Positions 1 to 6,263 of a DNA stretch of 15,656 bases are shown here, piece after piece; the stretch's first letter is position 1; the number at the start of each line of letters is the position of its first letter. The translations under genes were made by a program, and so were the position numbers. This stretch comes from Lachnospiraceae bacterium (GTDB lineage: Bacteria > Bacillota > Clostridia > Lachnospirales > Lachnospiraceae): NCBI GenBank assembly GCA_900770785.1, contig CAAGLJ010000001.1:1-15656 (forward strand), written 5' to 3'. Below the pieces are notes generated by a model. It ran no database searches. It worked only from the letters and a program-made list of their open reading frames with translations, and was not told where the DNA came from.

Positions 1-2
1 CG

Positions 3-707
3 CAAGGCGGGAACCTCTCGCCATTACTGGCAAACATCATGCTCAATGAACTTGACAGGGAAATGGAAAAGAGAGGGCTTAACTTTGTGCGATATGCAGA
101 TGACTGCATTATCATGGTTGGAAGTGAAATGTCTGCAAATCGGGTAATGAGAAACATATCCCGATTTATCGAGGAGAAACTAGGTCTCAAGGTCAACATG
201 ACTAAGAGTAAAGTAGATAGACCAAGCGGGCTGAAATACCTTGGGTTTGGGTTCTATTTTGATACAAGAGCACATCAGTTTAAGGCAAAACCACATGCAA
301 AATCAGTAGCGAAGTTTAAGAAGCGAATGAAGGAACTCACATGTCGTAGTTGGGGCGTTAGCAACAGCTATAAAGTGGAGAAACTTAACCAGCTTATCAG
401 AGGTTGGATAAACTACTTCAAAATAGGCAGTATGAAAACTCTCTGCAAAGATATGGATAGACATATCAGATATAGACTTCGTATGTGCATATGGAAACAA
501 TGGAAAACTCCACAGAATCGCGAAAAGAACCTTGTAATGCTTGGAATTGACAGAGACACCGCAAGACGAGTTGCTTACACAGGGCAACGAATAGCCTATG
601 TCTGCAATAAAGGTGCTGTGAATGTTGCAATAAACAATAAAAGACTAGCCTCATTTGGACTAGTCTCAATGTTAGATTACTATACCGAAAGGTGTGTTAC
701 TTGTTAA
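3..707 (+). CDS. ltrA: Group II intron reverse transcriptase/maturase (5'-truncated by window edge)
   Basis: Intron-encoded protein that helps the intron RNA fold and splice, and copies it into DNA during retrohoming. The reading frame is open from base 3, so the first visible residues are QGGNLSPLLANI, the conserved RT motif just before the active site, and the ATG at 39 is an internal Met. The catalytic YADD box is at bases 93-104 (residues 31-34 of the visible part). It is followed by RT7 and the maturase X/thumb region, with GWINYF near bases 403-420 and an IWKQWK motif near 490-507. The protein stops about 65 residues after that motif, with no visible HNH endonuclease domain, so it probably belongs to an endonuclease-lacking lineage. 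No frameshift is seen in the visible part. Confidence 0.93.
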   Translation, partial: QGGNLSPLLANIMLNELDREMEKRGLNFVRYADDCIIMVGSEMSANRVMRNISRFIEEKLGLKVNMTKSKVDRPSGLKYLGFGFYFDTRAHQFKAKPHAKSVAKFKKRMKELTCRSWGVSNSYKVEKLNQLIRGWINYFKIGSMKTLCKDMDRHIRYRLRMCIWKQWKTPQNREKNLVMLGIDRDTARRVAYTGQRIAYVCNKGAVNVAINNKRLASFGLVSMLDYYTERCVTC

Positions 708-714
708 GTTGATT

Positions 715-788
715 GAACCGCCGTGTACGGAACCGTACGCACGGTGGTGTGAGAGGTCGGGGATTTAATCAAAATCCCCTCCTACTCG
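715..788 (+). other. Group II intron RNA domains V and VI
   Basis: Domain V: ACCGCCGTG (717-725) pairs with CACGGTGGT (740-748), with a CG bulge at 738-739 and an upper stem 726-729/734-737. The catalytic triad position reads CGC (719-721 region), a variant found in some bacterial lineages in place of AGC. Domain VI: GAG (751-753) pairs with CTC (785-787), AGG (754-756) with CCT (781-783), and GGGGATTT (759-766) with AAATCCCC (772-779). A784 is left bulged as the likely branch point. The stems were paired by hand. Domain V starts only 8 bases after the ORF stop. Confidence 0.87.
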
Positions 789-790
789 AT

Positions 791-971
791 TTACCAATTA
801 ACAGGTGGAAGGATGTTTTCTTGACGAAACCCGGTAGAAAGCATTTGCCAGGGACTTTCGGGATGAGCAGAAATAATAAAAAGAAGGGGAGTCTCCGGGT
901 TAGTGAGGACTCCTCTTATAAATAAACCTATACTGTTTCAGCTTCTTCTAATTAAAAACACATCCTCTTGA
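791..971. other. Intron 3' flank, no gene seen
   Basis: About 180 bases between the intron end and the stop of the DUF3842 gene. I see no credible coding frame. There are two inverted repeats. One is weak, at 830-862 (GAAAG 837-841 with CTTTC 855-859, and CCC/GGG outside it with a bulge). The other is the minus-strand terminator described separately. The 5' exon is not in the window, so the intron's target site cannot be reconstructed. Confidence 0.6.
869..917 (-). terminator. Intrinsic terminator of the DUF3842/LacX-like unit
   Basis: Read on the minus strand, GAGGAGTC (915-908) pairs with GACTCCCC (893-886) with one G-U pair. It is followed by a U-rich tail (complement of 885-869, reading TTCTTTTTATTATTT). 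It lies 55-100 bases past the stop of the minus-strand gene ending at 972. The U tract is only on this side, so it acts in the minus direction. Confidence 0.7.
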
Positions 972-1391
972 TTAACCTTCCTGTCCGTTCAATAATGACT
1001 CCAGTTTGTTTACTGCTTCGAGTATATATTGAGAAAGACTGCCGTCACTGCTGCCCACGATATAGTGATTACAGCGGTTGGTAGGAATCAGGATTTTATA
1101 GGCCTTGCTGCTGCCTACTGCGGTAGCGATCGCCGGTGTAATTTCCCCCAAAAGAGAATTGGCAAAGACGATGCCGATCGGCCCCAGAATAATATCAGCA
1201 TCCTGAGCATTTACCCTACAGGGGTTTTCACCGGTAGCACCATAATCTGCCCCAGCCTTTAACATGGCTGAGGTTGCCAGGGTATTGGTGCCAATGGCAT
1301 AAAGTTCTGTTTCTGGTCGTCTTTTTTTAATTTGTTCTACAAGGGATTTACCGATTTTCCCTCCCTGTCCGTCAATAATTGTGATTTTCAT
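972..1391 (-). CDS. DUF3842 family protein
   Basis: A 139-residue protein of unknown function that I recognise as DUF3842-like. It begins MKITIIDGQGGKIG, a beta-strand followed by a glycine-rich turn that resembles a nucleotide-binding Rossmann or P-loop-like start. A short alpha/beta protein follows with a second glycine-rich stretch (VGSSDGSLSQ) near the C terminus. There is no signal peptide or membrane helix, so it should be cytosolic. I place the start at 1391 rather than at the in-frame ATG at 1403, because an AGAGG ribosome site lies between them (1396-1400), four bases before the 1391 ATG. It lies downstream of the LacX-like gene on the same strand, separated by 157 structured bases, so the two may be co-transcribed. 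No reaction can be assigned. The Rossmann reading is inference. Confidence 0.8.
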   Translation of the reverse strand: MKITIIDGQGGKIGKSLVEQIKKRRPETELYAIGTNTLATSAMLKAGADYGATGENPCRVNAQDADIILGPIGIVFANSLLGEITPAIATAVGSSKAYKILIPTNRCNHYIVGSSDGSLSQYILEAVNKLESLLNGQEG

Positions 1392-1395
1392 TTTT

Positions 1396-1400
1396 CCTCT
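1396..1400 (-). promoter_or_regulatory. Ribosome binding site fixing the DUF3842 start
   Basis: AGAGG on the minus strand, four bases before the ATG at 1391-1389. It lies inside the longer reading frame that starts at 1403, which argues for the shorter protein. Confidence 0.6.
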
Positions 1401-1406
1401 CATTCC

Positions 1407-1485
1407 GCTGCTTTAGCAGCATTTTAATCCCAGGTACTTTGTGCATCAGCGCAAATCCCAGCTTGAAAGAAGGTAATTCTTTCAA
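1407..1485 (-). promoter_or_regulatory. Structured leader upstream of the DUF3842 gene
   Basis: Three hairpins lie in the 157-base spacer. One is a perfect 9-bp stem, TTGAAAGAA (1463-1471) with TTCTTTCAA (1477-1485) and a 5-base loop. The second is an imperfect 7-bp stem around 1444-1457 (TTTGCGC/GCACAAA in minus sense, one mismatch). The third is a 5-bp stem, GCTGC (1407-1411) with GCAGC (1416-1420), close to the ribosome site. In minus sense the motif CTGGGATT occurs twice between them (about 1459-1452 and 1432-1425). This could be RNA processing, attenuation or mRNA protection. I do not recognise it as a known riboswitch. Confidence 0.4.
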
Positions 1486-1548
1486 CCTTTCACCTTATGA
1501 TGCCGAATAGCAGTATCTCAAATCCAAAGGAAGAATATTGCTTTTATG

Positions 1549-2430
1549 CTACAAAATACTTATCCGTAAATGGTAATCCTTTTGTTGACCTGCTTCCAGA
1601 GTCTGAATATCCCTTTTTTGGGCAAAATCATCATTCTCATCTTCAAAAATAGCAGCTCCGTTCCAGGGTTCAAGGCACAGGAAGGGGGCATTTCCCCCCA
1701 TAGGAGTCCAGAAGGCAATGGAGACAAAATCGGGATAGTCCATTCTAATACCCCTGCCGGTGGCCGGGTTTTTAAGAGAAACACTATGGGAATTGGTATG
1801 ATAAAAATACAGGGCATCGTGGTCAAACAAGGAATCGGACAGCGCCAATACTCTGCCAATAGTCCCATGAACCATCCTCTTTTCAGCGAAGAAACACATA
1901 TTTTCCAAATCATAAACATAGGATTCCAGAAGCTCATCCTTTTCAAATTCAATAACATAATCAGAAAAAGCTTCACCTTCTTCCAGGGGGCAATTAAAGC
2001 CGGGATGAGCCCCGATATGATAAACCATAGGCTGCCTGTCCTGGTTGAATACCTGATAGGTCATTTCCAAATCCTTGCCCTTTAATTCGTAAGTAAGACG
2101 CAGCTCAAAAGAAAAGGGATAGCTTTTTTTGGTAAACTCATTGCTTTTGAGAGAAAAAGTTACCCTGCCGTCGGACTGCTCCAATACATTAAATTCAGAC
2201 TCCTTGGAAAAACCATGCTTGGTCATGGGATATTCTACTTTATTGATCATGGTTTTATTGTTTCTGACATTGCCTATTGTGGGAAAAAGCAAAGGTGAAG
2301 AGCGCATCCAGTACTGGGGATTACTGTTCCAGATGTACTCCTTTCCGGAAGGGGCCTTATAGGACTTTAATTCAGCACCAAGAGATTCAATGGCTGCTTC
2401 ATAGCCCTGATTAGTAATGGTAATACGCAT
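1549..2430 (-). CDS. Aldose 1-epimerase family protein (LacX-like mutarotase)
   Basis: Cytosolic galactose-mutarotase-fold protein of 293 residues, a usual length for the LacX-like branch. The family interconverts alpha and beta anomers of free aldoses, and many members have unknown sugars. The expected catalytic landmarks are visible: His72 in KHGF, His142 in the AHPGFN box and Glu254 in LCLEPWNG. These correspond to the two histidines and the base glutamate of GalM. I start it at 2430 because AGGAGG sits six bases upstream (complement of 2437-2442). A longer frame from 2463 would bury that site. It is divergent from the transporter operon, so a link to that pathway (anomerising an incoming sugar) is possible, but it is not in the same transcript. 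The actual sugar is not determinable. Confidence 0.9.
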   Translation of the reverse strand: MRITITNQGYEAAIESLGAELKSYKAPSGKEYIWNSNPQYWMRSSPLLFPTIGNVRNNKTMINKVEYPMTKHGFSKESEFNVLEQSDGRVTFSLKSNEFTKKSYPFSFELRLTYELKGKDLEMTYQVFNQDRQPMVYHIGAHPGFNCPLEEGEAFSDYVIEFEKDELLESYVYDLENMCFFAEKRMVHGTIGRVLALSDSLFDHDALYFYHTNSHSVSLKNPATGRGIRMDYPDFVSIAFWTPMGGNAPFLCLEPWNGAAIFEDENDDFAQKRDIQTLEAGQQKDYHLRISIL

Positions 2431-2436
2431 GATTAT

Positions 2437-2442
2437 CCTCCT
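2437..2442 (-). promoter_or_regulatory. Ribosome binding site fixing the LacX-like start
   Basis: Perfect AGGAGG on the minus strand, six bases before the ATG at 2430-2428. Confidence 0.85.
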
Positions 2443-2469
2443 TTTTAGCTTCTTGGTCACCAAAAGCTG

Positions 2470-2496
2470 TTGATATTGGGCAATTCCCCCTATAAG
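2470..2496 (+). promoter_or_regulatory. Possible promoter of the transporter operon
   Basis: TTGATA (2470-2475) and TATAAG (2491-2496) are good hexamers, but the 15-base spacer is short. A second candidate is TTGATA (2581-2586) with AAGAAT (2604-2609) and a 17-base spacer. That would start transcription almost on the ribosome site. I cannot choose between them from sequence. Confidence 0.3.
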
Positions 2497-2523
2497 TATA
2501 CGGGAAAGGAGAAGAAATTTCCA
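2495..2523 (-). promoter_or_regulatory. Possible promoter of the LacX-like gene
   Basis: On the minus strand, TATACT (2500-2495) matches a -10 box in five of six positions. A weak TGGAAA (2523-2518) lies 17 bases upstream as -35. It would give a leader of roughly 60 bases. The region is shared with the divergent transporter operon. An 8-base palindrome, GAAATTTC, lies at 2514-2521 within it. Confidence 0.35.
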
Positions 2524-2629
2524 TAGATAAAGGACAGGAAAAGGGGTGAAAAAAAATCCACCTTAAAATAAAGAGGATATTTGATAAACTATAGGTAAGT
2601 AATAAGAATAAAGAGAAAGGAAGAGTGCC

Positions 2630-3406
2630 ATGAAGAAAAAAAATACCAGCAGAATTCCCAAAAAAGTATGGCTGCTGTTATCTTTTATTACCGCGTTGAT
2701 TTTATGGACGCTGTTGTCTATGAATGAAAAGACCGCCAGAAGTTTTCCTAATGTAATCGTAACCTTCCAGTCTATGGAGACCATGATTAAACGGGGAGTT
2801 TTTTTTGAGGATATCAAAAGCAGCCTGATTTCGGTTTTGGCAGGCTTTGCAATTGGCTTTGCACTATCTCTGCCGGTGGCGATTCTGATGGCCTGGTACA
2901 TACCCGTAAGGAATATTATTGAGCCCTGGATTCAGTTCATCCGAAACATTCCTCCGCTGGCTTACGTTCCGTTGGTGGTTATTTCCGCAGGTGTTGGAAG
3001 AAAGCCGCAGATTATCGTTATTACCATAGCCACCTTCCTGATTATGACGGTCACCATTTATCAGGGTGTATTGAACGTAGATGAAACATTGATTAAGGCG
3101 GCAAGAGTATTGGGAGCAACGGATAAGGATATTTTCTTAAAGGTGATTGCACCTGCAACTCTGCCCTTCATCATTACGGCTATCCGGCTGGGCAGTTCCA
3201 CTGCTTTGACTACTCTGATAGCAGCAGAATCAACCGGTGCGGTGGCAGGCCTGGGAATGAGAATTCGTTCCCTGAATAACAGCTTTGAATCGGAGCCCAT
3301 GCTTTTGTACATCATTATTATTGGTATTATCGGTATGCTGGTAGAACAGTTCGTTAAATTCCTGGAGAGGAGGTTCACCGGATGGCAGGAGAAGAGAGAG
3401 GTGTAA
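2630..3406 (+). CDS. ABC transporter permease, nitrate/sulfonate/taurine type
   Basis: Membrane channel subunit of an importer in the family of SsuC, TauC and ThiX. It has 258 residues and about six hydrophobic segments (roughly 13-30, 65-88, 108-122, 127-146, 178-200, 226-241). The cytoplasmic EAA loop that docks on the ATPase is clear at 157-180 (KAARVLGATDKDIF followed by APATLP). A conserved PPLAYVPL segment precedes it. The usual LWFG stretch after that is VISAG here, a mild departure. The ATG at 2630 has AAGGAAG six bases upstream. The gene overlaps the ATPase gene by 25 bases, a sign of translational coupling. The substrate class is inferred from the family: small anionic organic molecules such as sulfonates are typical, but pyrimidines, nitrate or vitamins are also imported by relatives. 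Confidence 0.92.
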   Translation: MKKKNTSRIPKKVWLLLSFITALILWTLLSMNEKTARSFPNVIVTFQSMETMIKRGVFFEDIKSSLISVLAGFAIGFALSLPVAILMAWYIPVRNIIEPWIQFIRNIPPLAYVPLVVISAGVGRKPQIIVITIATFLIMTVTIYQGVLNVDETLIKAARVLGATDKDIFLKVIAPATLPFIITAIRLGSSTALTTLIAAESTGAVAGLGMRIRSLNNSFESEPMLLYIIIIGIIGMLVEQFVKFLERRFTGWQEKREV

Positions 3407-4173
3407 AGGTCAAAATTGATAACGTAAAAAAAATATTCAACACCAGAAATGGTGAAATGGTTGCCCTAAATGGTGTCAGCCTGGACATCATGGAAAATGA
3501 ATTTATCTGTGTCGTCGGGCCTTCCGGTTGTGGTAAGTCCACTCTCCTGAATATTATTGCCGGCCTCTTGGAGCCAACCTCCGGTAAGGTTTATTGTGAT
3601 GGAAAAGAAGTTGTGGGAACGGGGACGGAGAGAGGCGTGGTTTTCCAGCAATATGCACTTTTTCCCTGGATGACCGTAAAGAAAAATGTAATGTTCGGCC
3701 TTAACCTTAAGGGAATCAAGGGGCAGGAAGCAGAACAGATTGCTATGAAATACATAAAAATGGTGCAATTAGAAGATTTCCTGAACCATTATCCCAAGGA
3801 GCTGTCCGGCGGGATGAAGCAGAGAGTTGCCATTGCCCGTGCTTATGCGGTAAATCCTTCTGTACTTTTGATGGATGAACCCTTCGGAGCTCTGGATGCG
3901 CAAACAAGAACGCAGCTTCAGTCAGAGCTTCTGGAGACCTGGGAAAAAGAAAGAAAGACCTGCTTTTTTATCACCCATGATGTAGATGAAGCAATTATTC
4001 TGGCTCAGAAGGTCATTATTATGAGTGCCAGACCCGGGCGGATCAAGGAAATTGTGGACATCAATATTCCTTATCCCCGTACTCAGGAAACCAAAATGAC
4101 TTCTGAATTTCTGGAGCTGAAAAATCGTATCTGGAGCCAGGTATATCAGGAATATCTGGAGGTCAGGAAATAA
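3382..4173 (+). CDS. ABC transporter ATP-binding protein, nitrate/sulfonate/taurine type
   Basis: ATPase that powers the importer, in the family of SsuB, TauB and NrtD, 263 residues. All nucleotide-binding elements are present: Walker A GPSGCGKST (46-54), Q-loop VVFQQYALFPW (86-96), signature LSGGMKQR (141-148), Walker B VLLMDEP (161-167), D-loop GALD and switch histidine His199 in FFITHD. The start at 3382 has GAGGAGG (3367-3373) eight bases upstream, inside the end of the permease gene. The QQYALFPW Q-loop is characteristic of this importer branch. It works with the permease at 2630 and the lipoprotein at 4240. Nothing suggests loss of function. Confidence 0.95.
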   Translation: MAGEERGVKVKIDNVKKIFNTRNGEMVALNGVSLDIMENEFICVVGPSGCGKSTLLNIIAGLLEPTSGKVYCDGKEVVGTGTERGVVFQQYALFPWMTVKKNVMFGLNLKGIKGQEAEQIAMKYIKMVQLEDFLNHYPKELSGGMKQRVAIARAYAVNPSVLLMDEPFGALDAQTRTQLQSELLETWEKERKTCFFITHDVDEAIILAQKVIIMSARPGRIKEIVDINIPYPRTQETKMTSEFLELKNRIWSQVYQEYLEVRK

Positions 4174-4239
4174 CTTATGATACCAGACCTGTAAGGGGGT
4201 TATGAGGTATAAATTTAAAATTTTTTAAGGAGGAAAATG

Positions 4240-5310
4240 ATGAAAAAGAGAGCTTTAAGTTTATTACTGGCGGCAGCTATGACTGTCAGCATAATGGCTG
4301 GCTGTGGAAACGACAATAAGCAGGCTTCGGCACCGGCAGAGAGTACACCTGCAGCTGAGACACAGACATCAGCAGAAACCACACCTGCCGAAGCAGCAGA
4401 GGTGGAACCGGTAACTTTAAATGTTGCTTATATGCCCAACTATGGAAGCCTTTGGTCCATTGAAAATGCGATTGCACAGGGGTATCTTGAGGAAGAAGGC
4501 ATTACCGTTAATCTGACTGAATTTGCCGATGGCCCCACCATCATTGCCGCTATGGAATCGGGAAGTATCGATATAGGCTATATTGGACAGGGGGCTCATA
4601 AGCTTTGCATCAATGGGCAGGCAACCATTTTTGCCTTATCCCATATTTCCAATGGAGATATGTTGATTGGTGGTTCTGGAATTACGGACATTAAAGATTT
4701 GGCCGGTAAGAAGGTGGCTTATTCATCAGGTACATCCAGCGAAGACATTCTGGTTAAAGCATTAAATAAGGCTGGTATGACCATGGAGGATATTGTGGCT
4801 GTAGATATGGATGCAATGGGTATTGTATCTGCCATGATTTCCGGCGGTGTTGACGGGGCAGCCACCTGGTCTCCTAACAGCTTAAAGATTCTGGAGGAAG
4901 TAGAGGGCTCAGTAAAACTGGCTGATAACATGACCTTTGCCGATGAAACCGTATCTTTAGCAAGCTGGATTGTAATGCCTAAATTTGCAGAAGGCAATAG
5001 AGACGTTTTAGTCAGATTTACCAGAGCTTTATTCAAAGCTATGGACTATGCGGCAAATGAACATCAGGAAGAAACAGCAGCATTGGTTGCCAAACAGGTT
5101 GCCTTGGATGAAGCAACCGTTTACGAACAGCGTGGAGATGCACAGTGGCTGACCGGTAAAGAGGTAGCTAAAGGGGCGGCAGATGGTACAGTAGAAGGCT
5201 ACTATGAGCTGCAGAAGAAAGCATTTATCGAAGCTGGTGCTGTGGAAGGAGATCCGGCGGTTTCTGATTACGTTTTGTTGGAGCTGATGGTTGAAGCTGG
5301 CCAATACTGA
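4240..5310 (+). CDS. Substrate-binding lipoprotein, NMT1/SsuA-like
   Basis: Extracellular ligand-capturing subunit of the importer, anchored to the membrane by a lipid. It has a basic MKKR start, a hydrophobic signal core and a lipobox SIMAGC with the acylated Cys22. An Ala/Thr/Glu/Pro-rich linker runs to about residue 57, then the periplasmic-binding-protein fold (NMT1/SsuA-like: VAYMPNYGSLWSI, then GSIDIGYIG near 109, then DLAGKKVAYSSGTSS near 154-168). Two ATGs sit side by side, at 4237 and 4240. TAAGGAGG (4226-4233) is six bases from the second and three from the first, so I prefer 4240 (356 residues). Homologues bind sulfonates, taurine, nitrate or pyrimidines. The ligand is not readable from sequence. 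The strong ribosome site and the hairpin after the gene suggest higher expression of this subunit. Confidence 0.92.
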   Translation: MKKRALSLLLAAAMTVSIMAGCGNDNKQASAPAESTPAAETQTSAETTPAEAAEVEPVTLNVAYMPNYGSLWSIENAIAQGYLEEEGITVNLTEFADGPTIIAAMESGSIDIGYIGQGAHKLCINGQATIFALSHISNGDMLIGGSGITDIKDLAGKKVAYSSGTSSEDILVKALNKAGMTMEDIVAVDMDAMGIVSAMISGGVDGAATWSPNSLKILEEVEGSVKLADNMTFADETVSLASWIVMPKFAEGNRDVLVRFTRALFKAMDYAANEHQEETAALVAKQVALDEATVYEQRGDAQWLTGKEVAKGAADGTVEGYYELQKKAFIEAGAVEGDPAVSDYVLLELMVEAGQY

Positions 5311-5344
5311 AAATACCAACTCCCGACCAGACGGTAGTTAGAAA

Positions 5345-5373
5345 CAATAGGGCTGCCCCAAGCAGCCCTATTG
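5345..5373 (+). promoter_or_regulatory. Perfect 12-bp hairpin after the binding-protein gene
   Basis: CAATAGGGCTGC (5345-5356) and GCAGCCCTATTG (5362-5373) pair without mismatch around a 5-base loop. No U tract follows (TCATAAAG), so it is a poor intrinsic terminator. It more likely protects the 3' end of the upstream mRNA or gives partial termination between the transporter and enzyme genes. It lies 35 bases after the lipoprotein stop and ends 22 bases before the next ATG. Confidence 0.75.
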
Positions 5374-5395
5374 TCATAAAGAAAGAAGGAAAATT

Positions 5396-6220
5396 ATGTA
5401 TCACGATTATTATGCTTACGGTAAGGAAGAATTATTGAAATGTCCCAAACTTCCGCTTATTGTTATGGAGGATAATACAACCATTTTCAAGGCATTGGCT
5501 GAAGAAATGGCAGAGGAAATCAAACGCAAGAATGCACTGGGAGAAAGCACCGTATTCATCTGTCCGGTAGGTCCTGTAGGACAGTATCCTTTTTTTGTGG
5601 ATATGGTAAATGAGCAGGAAATCAGTTTGAAGAACGTATGGTTTATCAATATGGATGAATACCTGACTGATGATAAGCAGTGGATTCCCAAGGAACATCC
5701 CTTAAGCTTCAGAGGCTTTATGGAACGTACGGTATATACGAAAATCAGACCAGAACTGCTCATGCCTGAAAAACAGAGAATTTTCCCTGACCCACAAAAT
5801 ACTGGTTATATTCAGGAAGTAATCGATAAACTGGGGGGAGTGGATATCTGTTTCGGCGGTATTGGCATCAACGGACACGTGGCCTTCAACGAAGCGGATG
5901 CCAGTATGACTGGGGAAGAGTTTTTAAGATTGCCTACTCGTATACTGGCTATTTCTCCTGAAACCAGAGCCATTAACTCTGTGGGAGATTTAAACGGTGC
6001 TTTAGAGGATATGCCGCACTACTGTATTACCATCGGTATCCATGAGATTTCTAAGGCAAGGAAGATTCGCCTGGGCTGTTTCAGGGACTGGCACAGGGCG
6101 GTAGTAAGAAGGGCCGCTTATGGAGAAAAGAGTGCAGCCTTCCCGGTGAGCCTTTTACAGGATCATTCGGATATTACCCTTAGACTTACGGAGTTTGTAG
6201 CCCATTTGCCAAAGCATTAA
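5396..6220 (+). CDS. NagB-like glucosamine-6-phosphate deaminase/isomerase homologue, divergent
   Basis: Member of the NagB/6-phosphogluconolactonase family, 274 residues (E. coli NagB has 266). NagB turns glucosamine-6-phosphate into fructose-6-phosphate and ammonia. Visible landmarks: NMDEY with Asp87 (E. coli Asp72), GINGHVAFNE with His161 and Glu166 (E. coli His143, Glu148), and Arg191 in ETRAINS (E. coli Arg172, phosphate contact). There are three departures. The Asp141 equivalent is Asn159. The phosphate loop (LPTGGTP in NagB) is the longer PVGPVGQYP near 57-65. The Lys208 position is His233 in DWHRA. The ring-opening histidine is kept, so some aldose-ketose or deaminase chemistry is plausible, but on a changed substrate. 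AAGGA lies five bases before the ATG. It is followed 43 bases later by the NagA homologue, as in amino-sugar operons. Confidence 0.85.
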   Translation: MYHDYYAYGKEELLKCPKLPLIVMEDNTTIFKALAEEMAEEIKRKNALGESTVFICPVGPVGQYPFFVDMVNEQEISLKNVWFINMDEYLTDDKQWIPKEHPLSFRGFMERTVYTKIRPELLMPEKQRIFPDPQNTGYIQEVIDKLGGVDICFGGIGINGHVAFNEADASMTGEEFLRLPTRILAISPETRAINSVGDLNGALEDMPHYCITIGIHEISKARKIRLGCFRDWHRAVVRRAAYGEKSAAFPVSLLQDHSDITLRLTEFVAHLPKH

Positions 6221-6251
6221 AGGAGAACAGTAAACTGCATCAGGGCAGCGG

Positions 6252-6257
6252 AAGGTG
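6252..6257 (+). promoter_or_regulatory. Ribosome binding site fixing the NagA-like start
   Basis: AAGGTG lies six bases before the ATG at 6264. It covers the in-frame GTG at 6255, so the GTG is unlikely to be the start. Confidence 0.55.
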
Positions 6258-6263
6258 AGAAAA

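Larger units (their letters stand above)
1..790 (+). mobile_element. Group II intron, 3' part (5' end outside window)
   Basis: A retrotransposing self-splicing intron. The window enters it inside the reverse transcriptase gene and leaves it after RNA domains V and VI, which fold well between 717 and 787. The 3' splice site is placed at about 790, after the bases CTCGAT, because group II introns end in AY a few bases past the bulged branch-point adenosine (A784). The exact boundary could be 1-4 bases later. The 5' end, domains I-III and the N-terminal half of the protein are upstream of base 1, so intactness cannot be judged. The 3' flank carries no recognisable interrupted gene. Confidence 0.9.

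Noticed and set aside
713..925. Open frame of 70 codons on the + strand after the RT gene
   Set aside because: It runs through intron domains V and VI and the 3' flank, has no ribosome site, and its open frame is explained by the RNA structure and the terminator stem.
1570..2085. 171-codon + strand frame opposite the LacX-like gene
   Set aside because: It is antisense to a gene with clear family motifs and has no ribosome site or recognisable protein features.
5345..5373. Intrinsic terminator ending the transporter transcript
   Set aside because: The stem is strong but no U run follows on the + strand, so full termination is unlikely. Kept as a regulatory hairpin.
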